Of a stretch of 64,000 nucleotides of DNA, positions 1-18,501 are shown piece by piece. Under the pieces are notes generated by a model that had not been told where the DNA came from, searched no databases, and saw nothing but the letters and a program-made list of their open reading frames with translations. Source of the DNA: Amoebidium appalachense (Eukaryota > Ichthyosporea); NCBI GenBank assembly GCA_963693365.1, contig CAVNZM010000002.1:2852001-2916000 (forward strand), read 5' to 3'. The first letter of the stretch is position 1. The number at the start of each line of letters is the position of its first letter. The position numbers and the translations under genes were made by a program.

Positions 1-787
1 CTCAGCAAACCGGATTGATGCACTTATCAGCCGATCGATACCAGGGTTGGAATCCGTGAATCCCGAACATCCTCTTGCCGCCAGCGTTCGAAAATTGGGG
101 GGGCCCTCGCTGAAATTATAGACACAGTTAGGCAGAACACCCACGAGAAACAGAAAAACATAGTTGACCCCGGTGTTTGTTAGGCAGATATTCCTAGCGT
201 CATAACGATTACGCGTCAGGCGCAGATATTCCTAGCGTCATTACGCGTCAGGCGCTACTTATTTTCGAAGGCCGCTGATGCATTTATTTTTGAAAATGAT
301 GCAAAAATGCATCGGCGAACGGCTAGGGGTTAAATATAGGGTTGGATATTTATGGTTATATATATTTTGGTGGCTCCATGAACCAGTTTCTAACCTCTGA
401 CAATCCCCAACAGGACAACAACTGGAACTACTACCACCTGTGCGGGCGCACGTGCGCAAATCACGTGATCAAGCAGACGGTTGCAACACACAATGCAGAG
501 GCGGGAGTCGACGCTGTGCCCCAGGGGACCGGACATTAGTATTAGGATAGTGGTGTTTATCGTATGTGGGGTAGCTTAAAAACATTAACACGCACGAAGA
601 TTCTTTAGTTAACACGAAGGCGGCCTTGCTTGCCGTGTGTTACAGTAGTAAATCTCACTATTACACAGTGTTTTAATGTGCATTTTGTTTTAGGGATCCG
701 GGCCGGGTCGGACCCGAAAGCCTTATACCCCTGATGATTGGCGATAATCGCGCATCAAATTACATTTTGGCTTGGCCCGAAAGGCTT

Positions 788-863
788 CATAAATCGGCCT
801 AAAAACCCTCCCTTTAAGCATCATGCATAAATCGGCCTAAAAACCCTCCCTTTAAGCATCATG
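788..863. repeat. Perfect 38-bp tandem duplication
   Basis: Two identical 38-bp units lie head to tail (788-825 and 826-863). Each starts CATAAATCGGCC and ends AAGCATCATG. No coding or structural role is visible. Confidence 0.95.
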
Positions 864-918
864 GCCGAATGCCCGGTTAAACGTATATTCGTATATCCAT
901 CACATTCTTTGTCGTTTT

Positions 919-1010
919 TGCAGTATGTTTTTTCGAACGTAATACCTGCAGTATGTTTTTTCGAACGTAATACCACGAGTACAGCCTAACGTGCACGAGT
1001 ACAGCCTAAC
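919..1010. repeat. 28-bp tandem duplication followed by a 16-bp duplication
   Basis: Two identical 28-bp units (919-946, 947-974; core TTTTTTCGAACGTAATACC) are followed directly by two copies of ACGAGTACAGCCTAAC (975-990 and 995-1010) separated by GTGC. Another short imperfect duplication lies at 184-254. Confidence 0.93.
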
Positions 1011-1469
1011 ATGTACATAAATACATGCATTTGTAGAATTTGCGATACTTTCGTAGGTGACAGAAAAGGGTAGTTTGTACAGCCATAGTCTAGTGGACCG
1101 AGGGGGTATTTCTGTATGCACGGGGGACGACTGTGTCTGTCTCGACCAACGGGATTTACCTGGTCACGTGCCGTGCTGAACGAAGTAAAAAGTTTAATGA
1201 GCACACACCGTGCTACTGTAGCCTCAGCCGCTGTACGGAACAAGTCTACTCTGGCTATGAGTTGGCGCGTGATCAGTCGTCACAGAAGGAAAGTGTTCTT
1301 CGGCCTTGAAAACTAAGAGCTACCTCCAAAGGCAGCATGCAGGGCTGTCAGCTTGTAGCTGGATAGAGGAGCACACCTTCTAATACATATGACACAATAA
1401 ACACATTGTCAAGGTCTCGGGACATCATGTTGCCTTCGTGTGCCCACAGTGTGTGTGCCATTAGTACTC

Positions 1470-1501
<32 letters not shown>

Positions 1502-2311
1502 TTCCTCCCTTCCCCCCCAGACACCGTGCGGTACAGTACACACACACACAGTCACAAGTGTAGGCAAAAAAAAAAAAAAAAAAAGCGTAGCCGCTGCTGT
1601 GAACGTCAGCGTATTATGTAAAGCGTCTGCATGCTTGAGCTCGATCGGCACGTCCTGTACACGATAAAAATCGTGCTTACTAGGTTTGGGTGGCCATGGG
1701 CTAGCCCAACATTATGCACTTAATGATCAAATTCTTTTTTGCGTTGCAATTGTAGTTGTTTACCCGTTCGGGACCCAGGGCCGGGGTGATCACTGTGATT
1801 GAAATCCATCCGGCTCACGTGTCCGTGATCACATGTTTGTGTTGTGCTTTTGTGAGCGTCATGCGAATGTGTACATGTGTGTTCGGGCGCGTGCATGTTT
1901 GCGACACATGTACACTAGCCGACGGTGCGTGTGTGCGTGCGTTCTTAATCCCATCGGGGGGGGGGGGGGAGGGGGGGGGGGGGGGGGGGGGGGGGGGAAA
2001 GCAAAAATATGAAAAATACCGAGCATATGTACCTTTATTCATTCGCTTTGGTATAATTTAAAACATTCAACAGAGGCTACCTTCTATCGTCTCCAAAAAT
2101 GGGTAGGCAAGAAAAACGCAAGGGAACCGACCCGGGCAAAAAATTGACGTGACTCTGTGCAGGAAAGTGTTCTAACTTAGAAGGTCGCCCATCCATAATA
2201 ACTGGTGCAAAATATTACTGCTTGACTCATATTATAGCGTACGTATACACGTCAAATACTCATTTCTGTGTGGTCTTTTTCATCTCCAACTGAATCTTCA
2301 GCGAAGTAATC

Positions 2312-2346
<35 letters not shown>

Positions 2347-2390
2347 ACTTGAAGAGTGCAACTGCATTTTGACATACTACTGCGATTATC

Positions 2391-2430
<40 letters not shown>

Positions 2431-2493
2431 CACACACACACACAAAAAAGCCCAACACACAAATCGATACCCCCCCCCCCCCCCCCCCCCTCC

Positions 2494-2526
<33 letters not shown>

Positions 2527-2636
2527 AAAAATCTTTCTCACGTCGCTTATATTTGCCTCAGCAAGGGGGTATTCAGAAGCTCTGTGTCTGTGGGACTAGT
2601 CCCCAGTGACACACGTGCTCTCTCTTTTTTACCCCC

Positions 2637-10266
<7,630 letters not shown>

Positions 10267-10399
10267 TTTCGTTGTTTTTTATGAAACCGATGGTTCTAAA
10301 GACTTATTGCAATACTCTTGGGGCGTGGGTATATTCAGTCAAACAAGCCCGGGACACTCCCCTGCAAGGTTGGGCTAGACAGCAAAGCTTCACCAAAAC

Positions 10400-10592
10400 T
10401 GCCTTTTAGCTCTATCACGTACTGACGGTGCCTGGGCTGCTATGAACTTGCCGTTCGCCTCACACCCGTTCCTTACACTCTCGCGACCGCGTGCATGCTT
10501 TCTCTCGCGGCGGCTCTACGGTCCCGAGAGTCCAGTGTTCGCTGTGTGTGTAAGGAAAAGTAGAAAAATACGGGTCACCTACTGAGGTGACA
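10400..10592 (+). repeat. Repeat C, copy 1, upstream of KIN17
   Basis: The sequence from CACGTACTGACGGTGCCTGG to a short hairpin (GTCACCTactgAGGTGAC) matches 16165-16312 at high identity. This copy has about 28 extra bases, starting CACACCCGTTCC. It lies about 130-330 bp upstream of the KIN17 ATG, so a promoter role is possible but unproven. Confidence 0.85.
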
Positions 10593-10789
10593 GCTTTAGC
10601 TATGCTACTTGAATATGCAATGATTGCGCCAAAGCGTAGCATTTCAAATTGTGATGACGTCATCGTCATCGAGGAAAGGAGCTGCGCAGGATAATTGATG
10701 CTACCAAATGTAAGGGTGTTACTAATAAACGATCTAGTGGGTTCCACCCACGGCGATGTCGGCCCAAACTCGGTGGAATCATTTGACAC

Positions 10790-10943
10790 ACACACACACA
10801 CACACACACACCCCTCCCTCCCCCCCCCCGGGCCTGAGCTCTCTCTCTCTCTCTCTCCCTCTCCCCCCCTCTCTCGAAGGCTCTCTCTCTCTCTCTCTCT
10901 CCCCCCCCCCCCTCTCTTTCTCTCTCTCCCTCCCTCCCTCCCT

Positions 10944-10985
<42 letters not shown>

Positions 10986-11219
10986 CTCTCTCTCTATCTC
11001 TCTCGGCTTGTACGGTGTGTGTTACAGTGTTAACGGTGCCCGCTGACGCAGCGCAGCGCGTCTGTGTACACTTGTGTGACTGCACGGTGTGTGTGTGCAT
11101 GTGCATGGCAATGGTGTGCCTTGTGTGTGTGTACACCGTGACCTGTGGGCGCGCGCGTCTGTGTGCGTTTGTGCGACTGCACAGACCGTGTCATGGTGTT
11201 TGCCTGTGCCATGCGTAAG

Positions 11220-11271
<52 letters not shown>

Positions 11272-11343
11272 ACGGACGGTGTGTTGTGTGTGTATATGTG
11301 TGTGTACACATGTTTGTGTGTGTGAAGTTGTGTGTGTGTGTAC

Positions 11344-11391
<48 letters not shown>

Positions 11392-11638
11392 CGCGTTCGT
11401 GATTGTGGTTGGGTGCTTGTGCATGTGTATTAAAGTCACATTTGCGTGCATGTGTGTACATGCATGTGTGTGGCGATTTCTGTATTTGGTCACTGTAGAG
11501 GGTCTCCTTTAATATATGTATGTCTCCGGTTATAGTTGAGTTGAATGAGGCTCGAACACAACATGTGTTCACATGTGGGTAGCTTCGGAGTCTGCTACAC
11601 TTAGAACCTTGTGTACACACCAGGCACACACGTACGTG

Positions 11639-11670
<32 letters not shown>

Positions 11671-11828
11671 CCCCCCCCCCCCCCCCCCCCCCCCCCCCTG
11701 AGTTTCTCTCTCTCTCATCTCTCTCTCCCTCTCTCTCTCTTCTCTCTCTCTCGGCCTGTACGGTGTGTGCTACAGTGTTTACGGTGCGCGCTGACGAAGC
11801 GCGTCTGTGTGCGCTTGTTTGACTGCAC

Positions 11829-11869
<41 letters not shown>

Positions 11870-11993
11870 GCGTGTGCGCATGTGAATGGCAATGGTGTGC
11901 CTTGTGTGTGTGTACACATGTGGGCGCACGCGTCTGTGTGCGTTTGTGCGACTGCACAGACCGTGTGTTTGCCTGTGCCATGCGTAAGTGTGC

Positions 11994-12026
<33 letters not shown>

Positions 12027-12044
12027 ACACGTGTGTGTGTGTTT

Positions 12045-12080
<36 letters not shown>

Positions 12081-12126
12081 ACGTGGGTGGGTGTGTTGTG
12101 TGTGTATACGAGTGTGAGTGTGTAAA

Positions 12127-12208
<82 letters not shown>

Positions 12209-12420
12209 ACGTGTGTGTGTGTGTGCGTGTGCGTGGGTGCATGTGTGTGTACGGTGTGTGTGTGTGCGCGCGCGCACGCATTCGTGACTGTGGTGCTTAC
12301 ATGCCATTGGGTGCTTGTGCACATTTGCGTGTATGATTGTGTGCATGTATGTGTATACATGCATGTGTGTGGCGATTTCTGCCTTTGCTCACTACTTGTG
12401 CATGTGTATTAAAGTCACAT
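10790..12420. repeat. Tandem duplication of a composite simple-repeat block
   Basis: Two units of roughly 750 bp each run (CA)n, (CT)n, then unique text beginning GTACGGTGTGTG, including GGCAATGGTGTGCCTTGTGT and GACTGCACAGACCGTGT, then (GT)n, and end near GTATTAAAGTCACATTTGCG. Unit 1 spans about 10790-11510 and unit 2 about 11640-12420. The unique parts align clearly while the microsatellites differ in length. Confidence 0.85.
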
Positions 12421-12567
12421 TTGCGTGTATGTTTGTGTGCGTGTATATGTGTACATGCACCGTTGATCGATGCGCAGTGTTATCTACTCTTGTTGTGTAT
12501 AAGAATTGAATGGCATCATCTTTGTAAGTAATAGTTGCATGCTTTACCACTTAAGTTAGATACCGTA

Positions 12568-12652
12568 TTCTGAGAAAACTTGAACTCATAAGACTATTCG
12601 TCATTGCACCCTTAATACAACTCGTTTACCAATTTCGACACAGAGACCTTTT
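12568..12652 (-). tRNA. Degenerate mitochondrial tRNA, Leu-like (AAG at anticodon)
   Basis: A D-arm-like AAATTGGTAAACGA, a five-pair anticodon stem around loop TTAAGGG, a long variable region and a TTCAAGT loop can be drawn. The T stem and acceptor pair poorly, so this is probably a decayed type II tRNA. Confidence 0.4.
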
Positions 12653-12670
12653 AATTCAATTCTCCAATTA

Positions 12671-12743
12671 GTCAATAATAGGACTTGAACCTACAACCAG
12701 TACATTAGAAGTGTACTGCTCTATCCTATTGAGCTATATTAAT
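12671..12743 (-). tRNA. Mitochondrial-type tRNA-Arg (UCU)
   Basis: The 73-nt sequence folds as a cloverleaf. The acceptor pairs at most positions, the D stem is GCTC/GAGC, the anticodon loop is CTTCTAA (anticodon TCT), and the T loop is TTCAAGT closed by GTAGG/CCTAT. Expression in the nucleus is unlikely. Confidence 0.75.
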
Positions 12744-12758
12744 TACCTTTGGTGTTAT

Positions 12759-12830
12759 AGGTATTGCAGGACTCAAACCTACCGCCGTAATCTTGTAAGA
12801 ATTACGCTTTACCAATTGAGCTAAGTACCT
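12759..12830 (-). tRNA. Mitochondrial-type tRNA-Val (UAC)
   Basis: The 72-nt cloverleaf has acceptor AGGTACT/AATACCT with one mismatch, anticodon loop CTTACAA (anticodon TAC) on a five-pair stem, and T stem GTAGG/CCTGC. It lies between the tRNA-Arg copy and the cox1 fragment. Confidence 0.75.
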
Positions 12831-12885
12831 TGACCCTATTTGTATCTCTTCTAATAAAACTTGAACCTAAAACCCTTTGTTCAAC

Positions 12886-13056
12886 AGACGAATGAGCAGG
12901 GAATACATCCAATACCATATAATCGCTTCCTAATACCGTTCCTACTCCTCCAAATTCTATATGAATTAATACTGAGAAAGTTGTTCCTAATAATCCTCCA
13001 AAGGCACCTGCTATAATATACATCATTCCTATATCTTTATGATTTATCGAAAATAA
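12886..13056 (-). pseudogene. cox1: cox1 5' fragment (mitochondrial origin)
   Basis: The frame reads the conserved cytochrome c oxidase subunit I start: FSINHKDIG, then MMYIIAGAFGGLLGT, then FSVLIHIEF and GTVLGSDY. After about 45 residues the similarity fades and the sequence runs into a partial tRNA-like piece (T-loop TTCAAGT near 12850). Only the N-terminal transmembrane start of a roughly 500-residue protein remains, so this is a non-functional insertion. Confidence 0.85.
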
Positions 13057-13171
13057 TTATCTTTATAGCAGTAGAGGACACATATGGCACCCGCAAGGGA
13101 GGGGGGCGGGCGGTATCTGATTGGGTAAAAGGGGGGTCAGCGCGTGTTTACGATTGGGAGGGAGCGCACTG

Positions 13172-13317
13172 GTGCGTTTTAAGGATAGACCATTCGCCTA
13201 ATATCATGCTTTTTTATTGCCGTGGGCGAAACAAAAAAGTACTGCAAAACTTTTTTGTTTCGCCCACGGCAATAAAAAAGCATGATATTAGGCGAATGGT
13301 CTATCCTTAAAACGCAC
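13172..13317. repeat. Perfect 69-bp inverted repeat (hairpin)
   Basis: Arms 13172-13240 and 13249-13317 are exact reverse complements, separated by eight bases (ACTGCAAA). The arm begins GTGCGTTTTAAGGATAGACC and ends GCGAAACAAAAAAGT. It lies in the GC-richer block that interrupts the mitochondrial mosaic. A fold-back element or small transposon remnant is possible. No transposase or clear target duplication was found. Confidence 0.97.
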
Positions 13318-13384
13318 ACATTTTATAAATTGTGTGGAGAATGCTGATTGGATGATCTAAAACGCCCATATGGGGTGCTGATAC

Positions 13385-13726
13385 TCAGGCAATGGACAAT
13401 TTAAAAAAACCAGACGCCGAGTCCGGATGCAAATGCCATGCCACGTCACGGTTTGAAGCACAACCGTCATGGTGGCAAAGCAAAATAGCTAGCCATATAC
13501 ATGTTTTTACGTAATCTATTTCATGGAGCTTCTGTTCACTATGATAGATCAAAATGGACATGTATTTGCTGGTAATGCCATCAACGTTACAAAACATTAG
13601 CGAATACGAAGACAGAGATTTATCGGCGATTCGAAGCACCAATCCAAAACTCGCTTTCTTAGACTTTTTCAGTGGTGTTTTCGGTTTTGCAGTACAGGAC
13701 ACATAGTACAGGACACATATATTCAT
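13385..13726 (-). other. Unrecognised 113-codon open frame
   Basis: The frame is not simple repeat, but has no motif I recognise and no clear splice partners. It lies between the inverted repeat and the second mitochondrial segment, and could be a relic of the sequence that split that insertion. It may equally be chance. Confidence 0.25.
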
Positions 13727-13941
13727 GATGCCATCTTTGTTCTTTCCTAAGAGTCTTAGCTTGAATAGTTACTTTAGTTACATAATTTATGTAATTCATC
13801 TTTATTCTTTCCTAATATTGATTAATTATACTCTTTAACACTGTTATTCTCATCTTTTCTATTTCCTATTATTGAGTAATTTAATTCTATTCCTAACCCT
13901 AATCTAGCAAGGTATTGAGCTATATCAACGATTGGAATGAT

Positions 13942-14011
13942 GAAAATGAAGAATTCGAACCTTCGGTTGTTATTACCAAAAAGTAGTGCCTTACCAACTT
14001 GGCTAATTCTC
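13942..14011 (-). tRNA. Mitochondrial-type tRNA-Gln (UUG)
   Basis: The 70-nt sequence has D stem GCC/GGC around AAGTTGGTAA, an anticodon loop reading TTTTGGT (anticodon TTG), T loop TTCGAAT and a mostly paired acceptor. One anticodon-stem pair is missing. Confidence 0.6.
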
Positions 14012-14024
14012 AAAGTACTCATCC

Positions 14025-14096
14025 AAGAGCTTAAACCTAGAACCTCAGAATTTTCAATCCTACTCTCAACCAATTGAGCTACAGAAATAATGTGAA
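14025..14096 (-). tRNA. Partial mitochondrial-type tRNA-Phe (GAA)
   Basis: The sequence TGTAGCTCAATTGGTTGAGA gives a good D arm and the anticodon loop TTGAAAA reads GAA. The T stem and acceptor pair poorly, so the copy is degenerate. Confidence 0.55.
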
Positions 14097-14249
14097 TCTC
14101 TAAGAGACTCTAGTATGAACTTGTACTATTTTATAGTTGTATTGAAACCAAAAGAAGAGGGGGGAACCTAATGATGTTCTTATGGGTATCTAGTCTCTGG
14201 TCTTTTGTAGGATAGATGCTGTTTAAGCTACAGTTGGAAAACTATCCAT

Positions 14250-14332
14250 ATTTCTAATGAGGCTCGAACTCACATCTCCAAAGAAGGACGATCTTTAAAA
14301 TCATTCCGTATAACCAATTTTGCCACAGAGAT
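14250..14332 (-). tRNA. Mitochondrial-type tRNA-Leu (UAA)
   Basis: A type II tRNA of 83 nt: acceptor pairs six of seven, anticodon loop TTTAAAG (TAA), long variable arm, T stem GTGAG/CTCAT with loop TTCGAGC. Confidence 0.65.
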
Positions 14333-14350
14333 GAGTAGAGGCACGAAGTC

Positions 14351-14660
14351 TCATTAGATTTTTAAAAGCATAGCGGGAGTTATGAGCTACGTTAATAGTT
14401 CCGTACTACTAAGCTAAAATCGTTAATAATCCCAACCTCGATCGAATAAATTTGGTAAGGATTCGAGGATTTCAGAGCCGCGCTGTGGGCATCTCACTTC
14501 CTCGATTAAATTATCCTCAAGTATAGGCCCAACTTAATCCTCGAGGATGGGCCCACATGCCCTGGTATAGAAGCGGGCATGCACACGTGACTTCAAGTCG
14601 CAACTTCACGAGGCTGCGTTCGTACCCTACCTGGTGTGTGTGCACACTGTGTGCACGTGT

Positions 14661-14698
<38 letters not shown>

Positions 14699-15212
14699 AT
14701 GCATGTGTTTCTCTCAGAGTCTTTCTCGGGCTAGCTCCCAATGGGTACGTACGCTACACTGTAAAAAGTTGTCACCTAAAGGCTCAAGTCGCGACTTCAA
14801 GTCAGAACGAATCACGAGCCACTCTTCAATCTAGCCAATTATAATCAGAAGTCAAGTCGGCATAACTTGACATAGTTGAAGTCACAATCACTGTGACTTC
14901 AAGTCGCAACTTTACAACTCTGCGCTCGCCGCCGAGGGGCTCGCATTTTGATAATGGTACAGGTCGCCCCAGCGCACGCTCAATACGATTCAGAGTTAGA
15001 TTGGACCAAAAGCTGTAATGGAGCACCGCGCTATAATAGCTGTTACCCTATCCGAAGACCCAAACTCTCGGTCACGTGACCTGACCTCTAAGTGACCGAG
15101 TTTGGGAAAAATAGAAAGCTAAAAATAGAAGACGGCCGTGAAAGGAGCGCGTTCATTTTCTTTTTTCTTTCCTTTTCTTTTATTTTTTTTTTTGTGTGTG
15201 TGTGTTTGTGTT

Positions 15213-15243
<31 letters not shown>

Positions 15244-15497
15244 GGTGGTGGTGGTGGGGGGAGGAGGGGGAGGGGGGGGGAGGGGGGGGGGGGGGCTGCT
15301 GGCATGAATTAGCTGCCTTCTCCTTCTGCCTTCTGGCAGGACTCCTGCAGAAAGCCACGGAAAGCCACACACAGCAATATATTGTGCATGACTACAACTA
15401 CAGACTGACGTTCCGTGAGAAGAACAGTATGGCAGGCAGCTAGTAGGGGGGCCGGGAAGATGAGAGAGGGGAGAGGCGGGGAGGGGGGGGGGGGGGG

Positions 15498-15532
<35 letters not shown>

Positions 15533-15634
15533 AAGAGTCTCAGAAAGAGAGAGAAAGAGGGAGAGGAGAAGGCTGAAAGGCAGACGGTGAGGATATAGAA
15601 GGGGGGGGGGGGGAAAGGGAGGGAGGGAGGGAGG

Positions 15635-15688
<54 letters not shown>

Positions 15689-16851
15689 AGATGGGACGCA
15701 GGGAGGAAGGCAGAACTTTGTGAGGGAGAGATGGAGAAACTTTAAAGCAGAAAGGCGAGGGTGAAGTTGTAGTTGCTTAAAGTTTGCCATCCGTCTTTGG
15801 GACTAGGAGTTGTTGGCTGGGTGGTAAACAGATGAGAGACAGTTAAACGAGAGAAATATTTAAAGAGAGAGGGAGGGAGAACGCACCGGGAAGGACGAAT
15901 CTCAAATGCTCGTGTGTAGCGCTTGTCTAGCATGTAGCTCAGACCTAAGCAGCGTAGTGCCTGGAAAAAGCTTTTCTACCTGCCATCGTACAGAAACTTG
16001 AGATGAATAAGGGTGCATGAGTAGAAAGGAACGGGCCGCCGGACGGCGTTACAACTTAATTGATGTTGAAAACTAAAAGACAATGCTGAAGATGCAGCCC
16101 GTAACGCTAATGCACGCTTGTGCACAACACAAAAATCGCACGCCAACGGGATAAGCGGCTTCTGGCTCTGGCACGTACTGACGGTGCCTGGGCTGCTATG
16201 AACTTGCCGTTCGCCTGCGTCCATGCTTTCTCTCGTGGCGGCTCTACGGTCCCGAGAGTCCAGTGTTCGCTGTGTGTGTAAGGAAAAATACGAGTCGCCT
16301 CAGTAGGTGACAGTTTCAAGTGCAGGCCACCCTACTGAGGGAAGAAAAGGGCTGAAGGGACAGACCGTAACTGTAGAAGGACCAAGACACAAAACCTGAT
16401 TTCAATTTGAAAGGGGGGCTTTTACAGTTAAAAATCAAATAGTTTTTAAAAAGATATGAACCATTTGAGTTTTCGGTATAAACTCTTACACTTGCACATT
16501 GGCAACAACCCCCCTGCAATTGCAAACATTAGATTGCGGTTATGGGCGGCAATCATGCGACCGTTGGTGTTAGGAAACACTTCGGTGCGGCTGCCGGGGC
16601 TGGCCTTTCCGGTTTCAAACGGTTTAGTTTTTTTCTTCCATAAGGCTCCAGGGTTCCTTGATATTTTTCGTTTTTTAGGTTTATTAAAAGAAGAAAGAAA
16701 TTTCAAGTTATACGAGTTATTTTTCATTACTTTCCGGTTTTCTTCATCCCAGCTCTAGCAGTACAGATTCGGAACTCTTTGCTCGATTTCTTGTTTGAGC
16801 TACTTTCCAGCGAGCACAAGCGCACCATAATTGTAGAGAAAAGAAAAGAAA
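14351..16851. other. Gene-free region with simple repeats
   Basis: No gene recognised. It contains three copies of a short motif near GACTTCAAGTCGCAACTT (about 14590, 14790 and 14897), a (GT)n near 14655-14697, poly-G and GT tracts at 15195-15294, a (GA)n/(GGGA)n/poly-G block at 15480-15690, and repeat C copy 2. Confidence 0.6.
16165..16312 (+). repeat. Repeat C, copy 2
   Basis: It matches 10400-10592, including CTGGGCTGCTATGAACTTGC and CGGTCCCGAGAGTCCAGTGT. It ends in the equivalent small hairpin, here GTCGCCTcagtAGGTGAC. It lies about 540 bp upstream of the BED-finger exon. Confidence 0.85.
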
Positions 16852-17073
16852 ATGCCGCGCACAGCAGCGTCTATTGTGTGGGAACACTTTACGGTTGAAC
16901 AGCAACCAGACGGCAAGCAGACAGCAACATGCAATTTCTGCAAACGCGCACATGCCGTAAACGTGACACGCCTGCGCCAGCACTTGATTGATGACTGTCC
17001 CGACTGCCCAACTGAGACAAAGGAGGCACTACAGGATGATCCGGGCAAATACCAGAGGGCAAACCGGGTGGAG
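16852..17073 (+). CDS. BED-type zinc-finger exon
   Basis: The first 74 codons from an ATG in an AAAATG context encode a BED finger: the SIVWEHF aromatic start, C-x2-C (CNFC), and HLIDDCPDC supplying the later ligands. BED fingers bind DNA and occur in hAT transposases and genes derived from them. The exon ends in phase 0 at a GTACGC donor. Two continuations are open. One is a short intron to an exon around 17139-17235 (ending AAG before GTAAGC), which would suit a hAT-like protein. The other is direct in-frame splicing to the GGGGTGCC exon at 17986, which would fuse the finger to the thioredoxin-fold protein. No hAT catalytic core was found downstream. Confidence 0.7.
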
Positions 17074-17997
17074 GTACGCATCCCAATTGTTTTTGTCAAT
17101 CTATTTTGTTAACCTAATACTTTGTTGTGTTGCCGGAGTGTGTAAAATCTTTAGACATCTACTTGGTGGATGGGTTTTACAGCCGCTTTATTGGCGTTTC
17201 TTGGGTGCTTGTCAAAAAGCTTATCAATCGGTCTAAGGTAAGCATTTGTTTAATGCGATTTGGACTGGATGTTTGGAGCTGTGCAAATATTTTAGAGAGT
17301 TGTGCAAACGTCTGTTTTGCGAAATGTTTAGCTCCTGCTACACAGAACTCGTTAGCTCTTTTTCGTAAGGGGTCCCGGCTTACAAATTGTGTATGGCAGA
17401 AAATATACTAACAAGGAGTACCCCTGTCATATGCTGTTATCTGTAGCAACTTGACTTGGCAATGTGGTTTGCCTGTGTTGCCCCTAGTACCATCACCTCT
17501 TTCTTTCCCATGCTAGTTTTGGTGCACTGGCCTTGAAATACTTGTTTGACCAATCCCTCTTGTTTAAGCGTCTCTGTATATTTCTATGTTTGTGTTTTGT
17601 CGGGCCTAATATATCCACTACACATGAACTAATACGTGTTCAAAGGCAACTGTGGAGGTAACGACAGGATTCTTAGTCTTTGCTTTCTTACCTTTGCTTA
17701 AACCACTTCCAGTGTGTGCGGCCATGTGTCCCTATCTCCTTGTGTGTTTTCTTGTGTCGTCTTGCATGAACGAGGGAAGGGTGTGTATGTGTGTGTGTGG
17801 GGGGGGGGGGGGGGGGGAGGGGGGCGGGAGCGGGGGAGGGGGGGGGGGGTATTGGTGGTGCTTTTGAAAAGGGACGGGGGGGGTTGTGCTCATGCATGCT
17901 TAACGGCCTCCAGTAATGCACTTTACGTCCGTTCAAACACTATAGCCCACGGACCATGACCTCACTAACATGTGCACACACACAGGGGGTGCCAACC

Positions 17998-18470
17998 ATG
18001 ACCCCACAGCTGCCGGAGCAGATCTCGCAGCCCCAGCAGATAATCCCCAACCAGGTGTTGGCCCCAGAATACAATGCCCCCGTCGTACAGCGGCCAAACC
18101 GCCTGCCGGATAAACTCTTCGGAAAGGTAGCTACACCTGTTTTTCCCTTTTCGGTTTCTTTCTTTCTTCCCTTCCCTCCCCCCCCCCCCCCCCCAACACA
18201 CACACACACACACAAATGCACGATTTTCATAACCATTCCCCCTCCCCCCCCCCCCCCTCCACTCACACACCGTCCACACACCCACTCATACCCACTGACT
18301 CACACGCGCGCAAGCATGCTTGTACGTAGACACACCACAACCATCAAAACCCCCTGAGACCGTGTCTCCCCATACATGTGTTACAGTAACTCCTTTGAGA
18401 TGGTTGGCCAAGTTCTGTCCTCCTCACATGCAGTTTAGCTGCCTGTGTAGTGCCTTCTCCCCCCCCCCCC

Positions 18471-18501
<31 letters not shown>

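Larger units (their letters stand above)
1..2636. other. Gene-free left flank
   Basis: I see no convincing gene here. Open frames are short and several are translations of simple repeats. The stretch holds short direct duplications (184-254, 788-863, 919-1010), a poly-C tract near 1471-1501, a poly-A near 1565-1583, a poly-G near 1957-1997, a poly-A at about 2311-2342 and poly-C tracts at about 2392-2428 and 2470-2516. A 65-codon frame at 342-539 is not simple repeat but has no recognisable motif. The 3' part is just downstream of the KIN17 stop codon and probably includes its 3' UTR. Confidence 0.6.
10267..12540. other. KIN17 upstream region and simple-repeat block, no gene seen
   Basis: The stretch holds the presumed KIN17 promoter, a repeat shared with 16165-16312, and a large tandem duplication of CA, CT and GT repeats. 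Open frames here are repeat translations. No gene was recognised. Confidence 0.7.
12545..14350 (-). other. Nuclear mitochondrial DNA mosaic (NUMT)
   Basis: This AT-rich stretch carries, all on the minus strand, a cox1 5' fragment and several tRNA-like sequences with mitochondrial character. It is flanked on both sides by nuclear repeat-rich DNA and interrupted (about 13065-13735) by GC-richer unique sequence that holds a perfect inverted repeat. The gene pieces are truncated and shuffled, which fits insertion and decay of mitochondrial DNA rather than a working organelle genome. An assembly chimera cannot be excluded. Confidence 0.8.

Noticed and set aside
184-1010. Possible CRISPR-like array from clustered direct repeats
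   Set aside because: The units differ from each other, are paired rather than serial, have no regular spacers, and the genome is eukaryotic.
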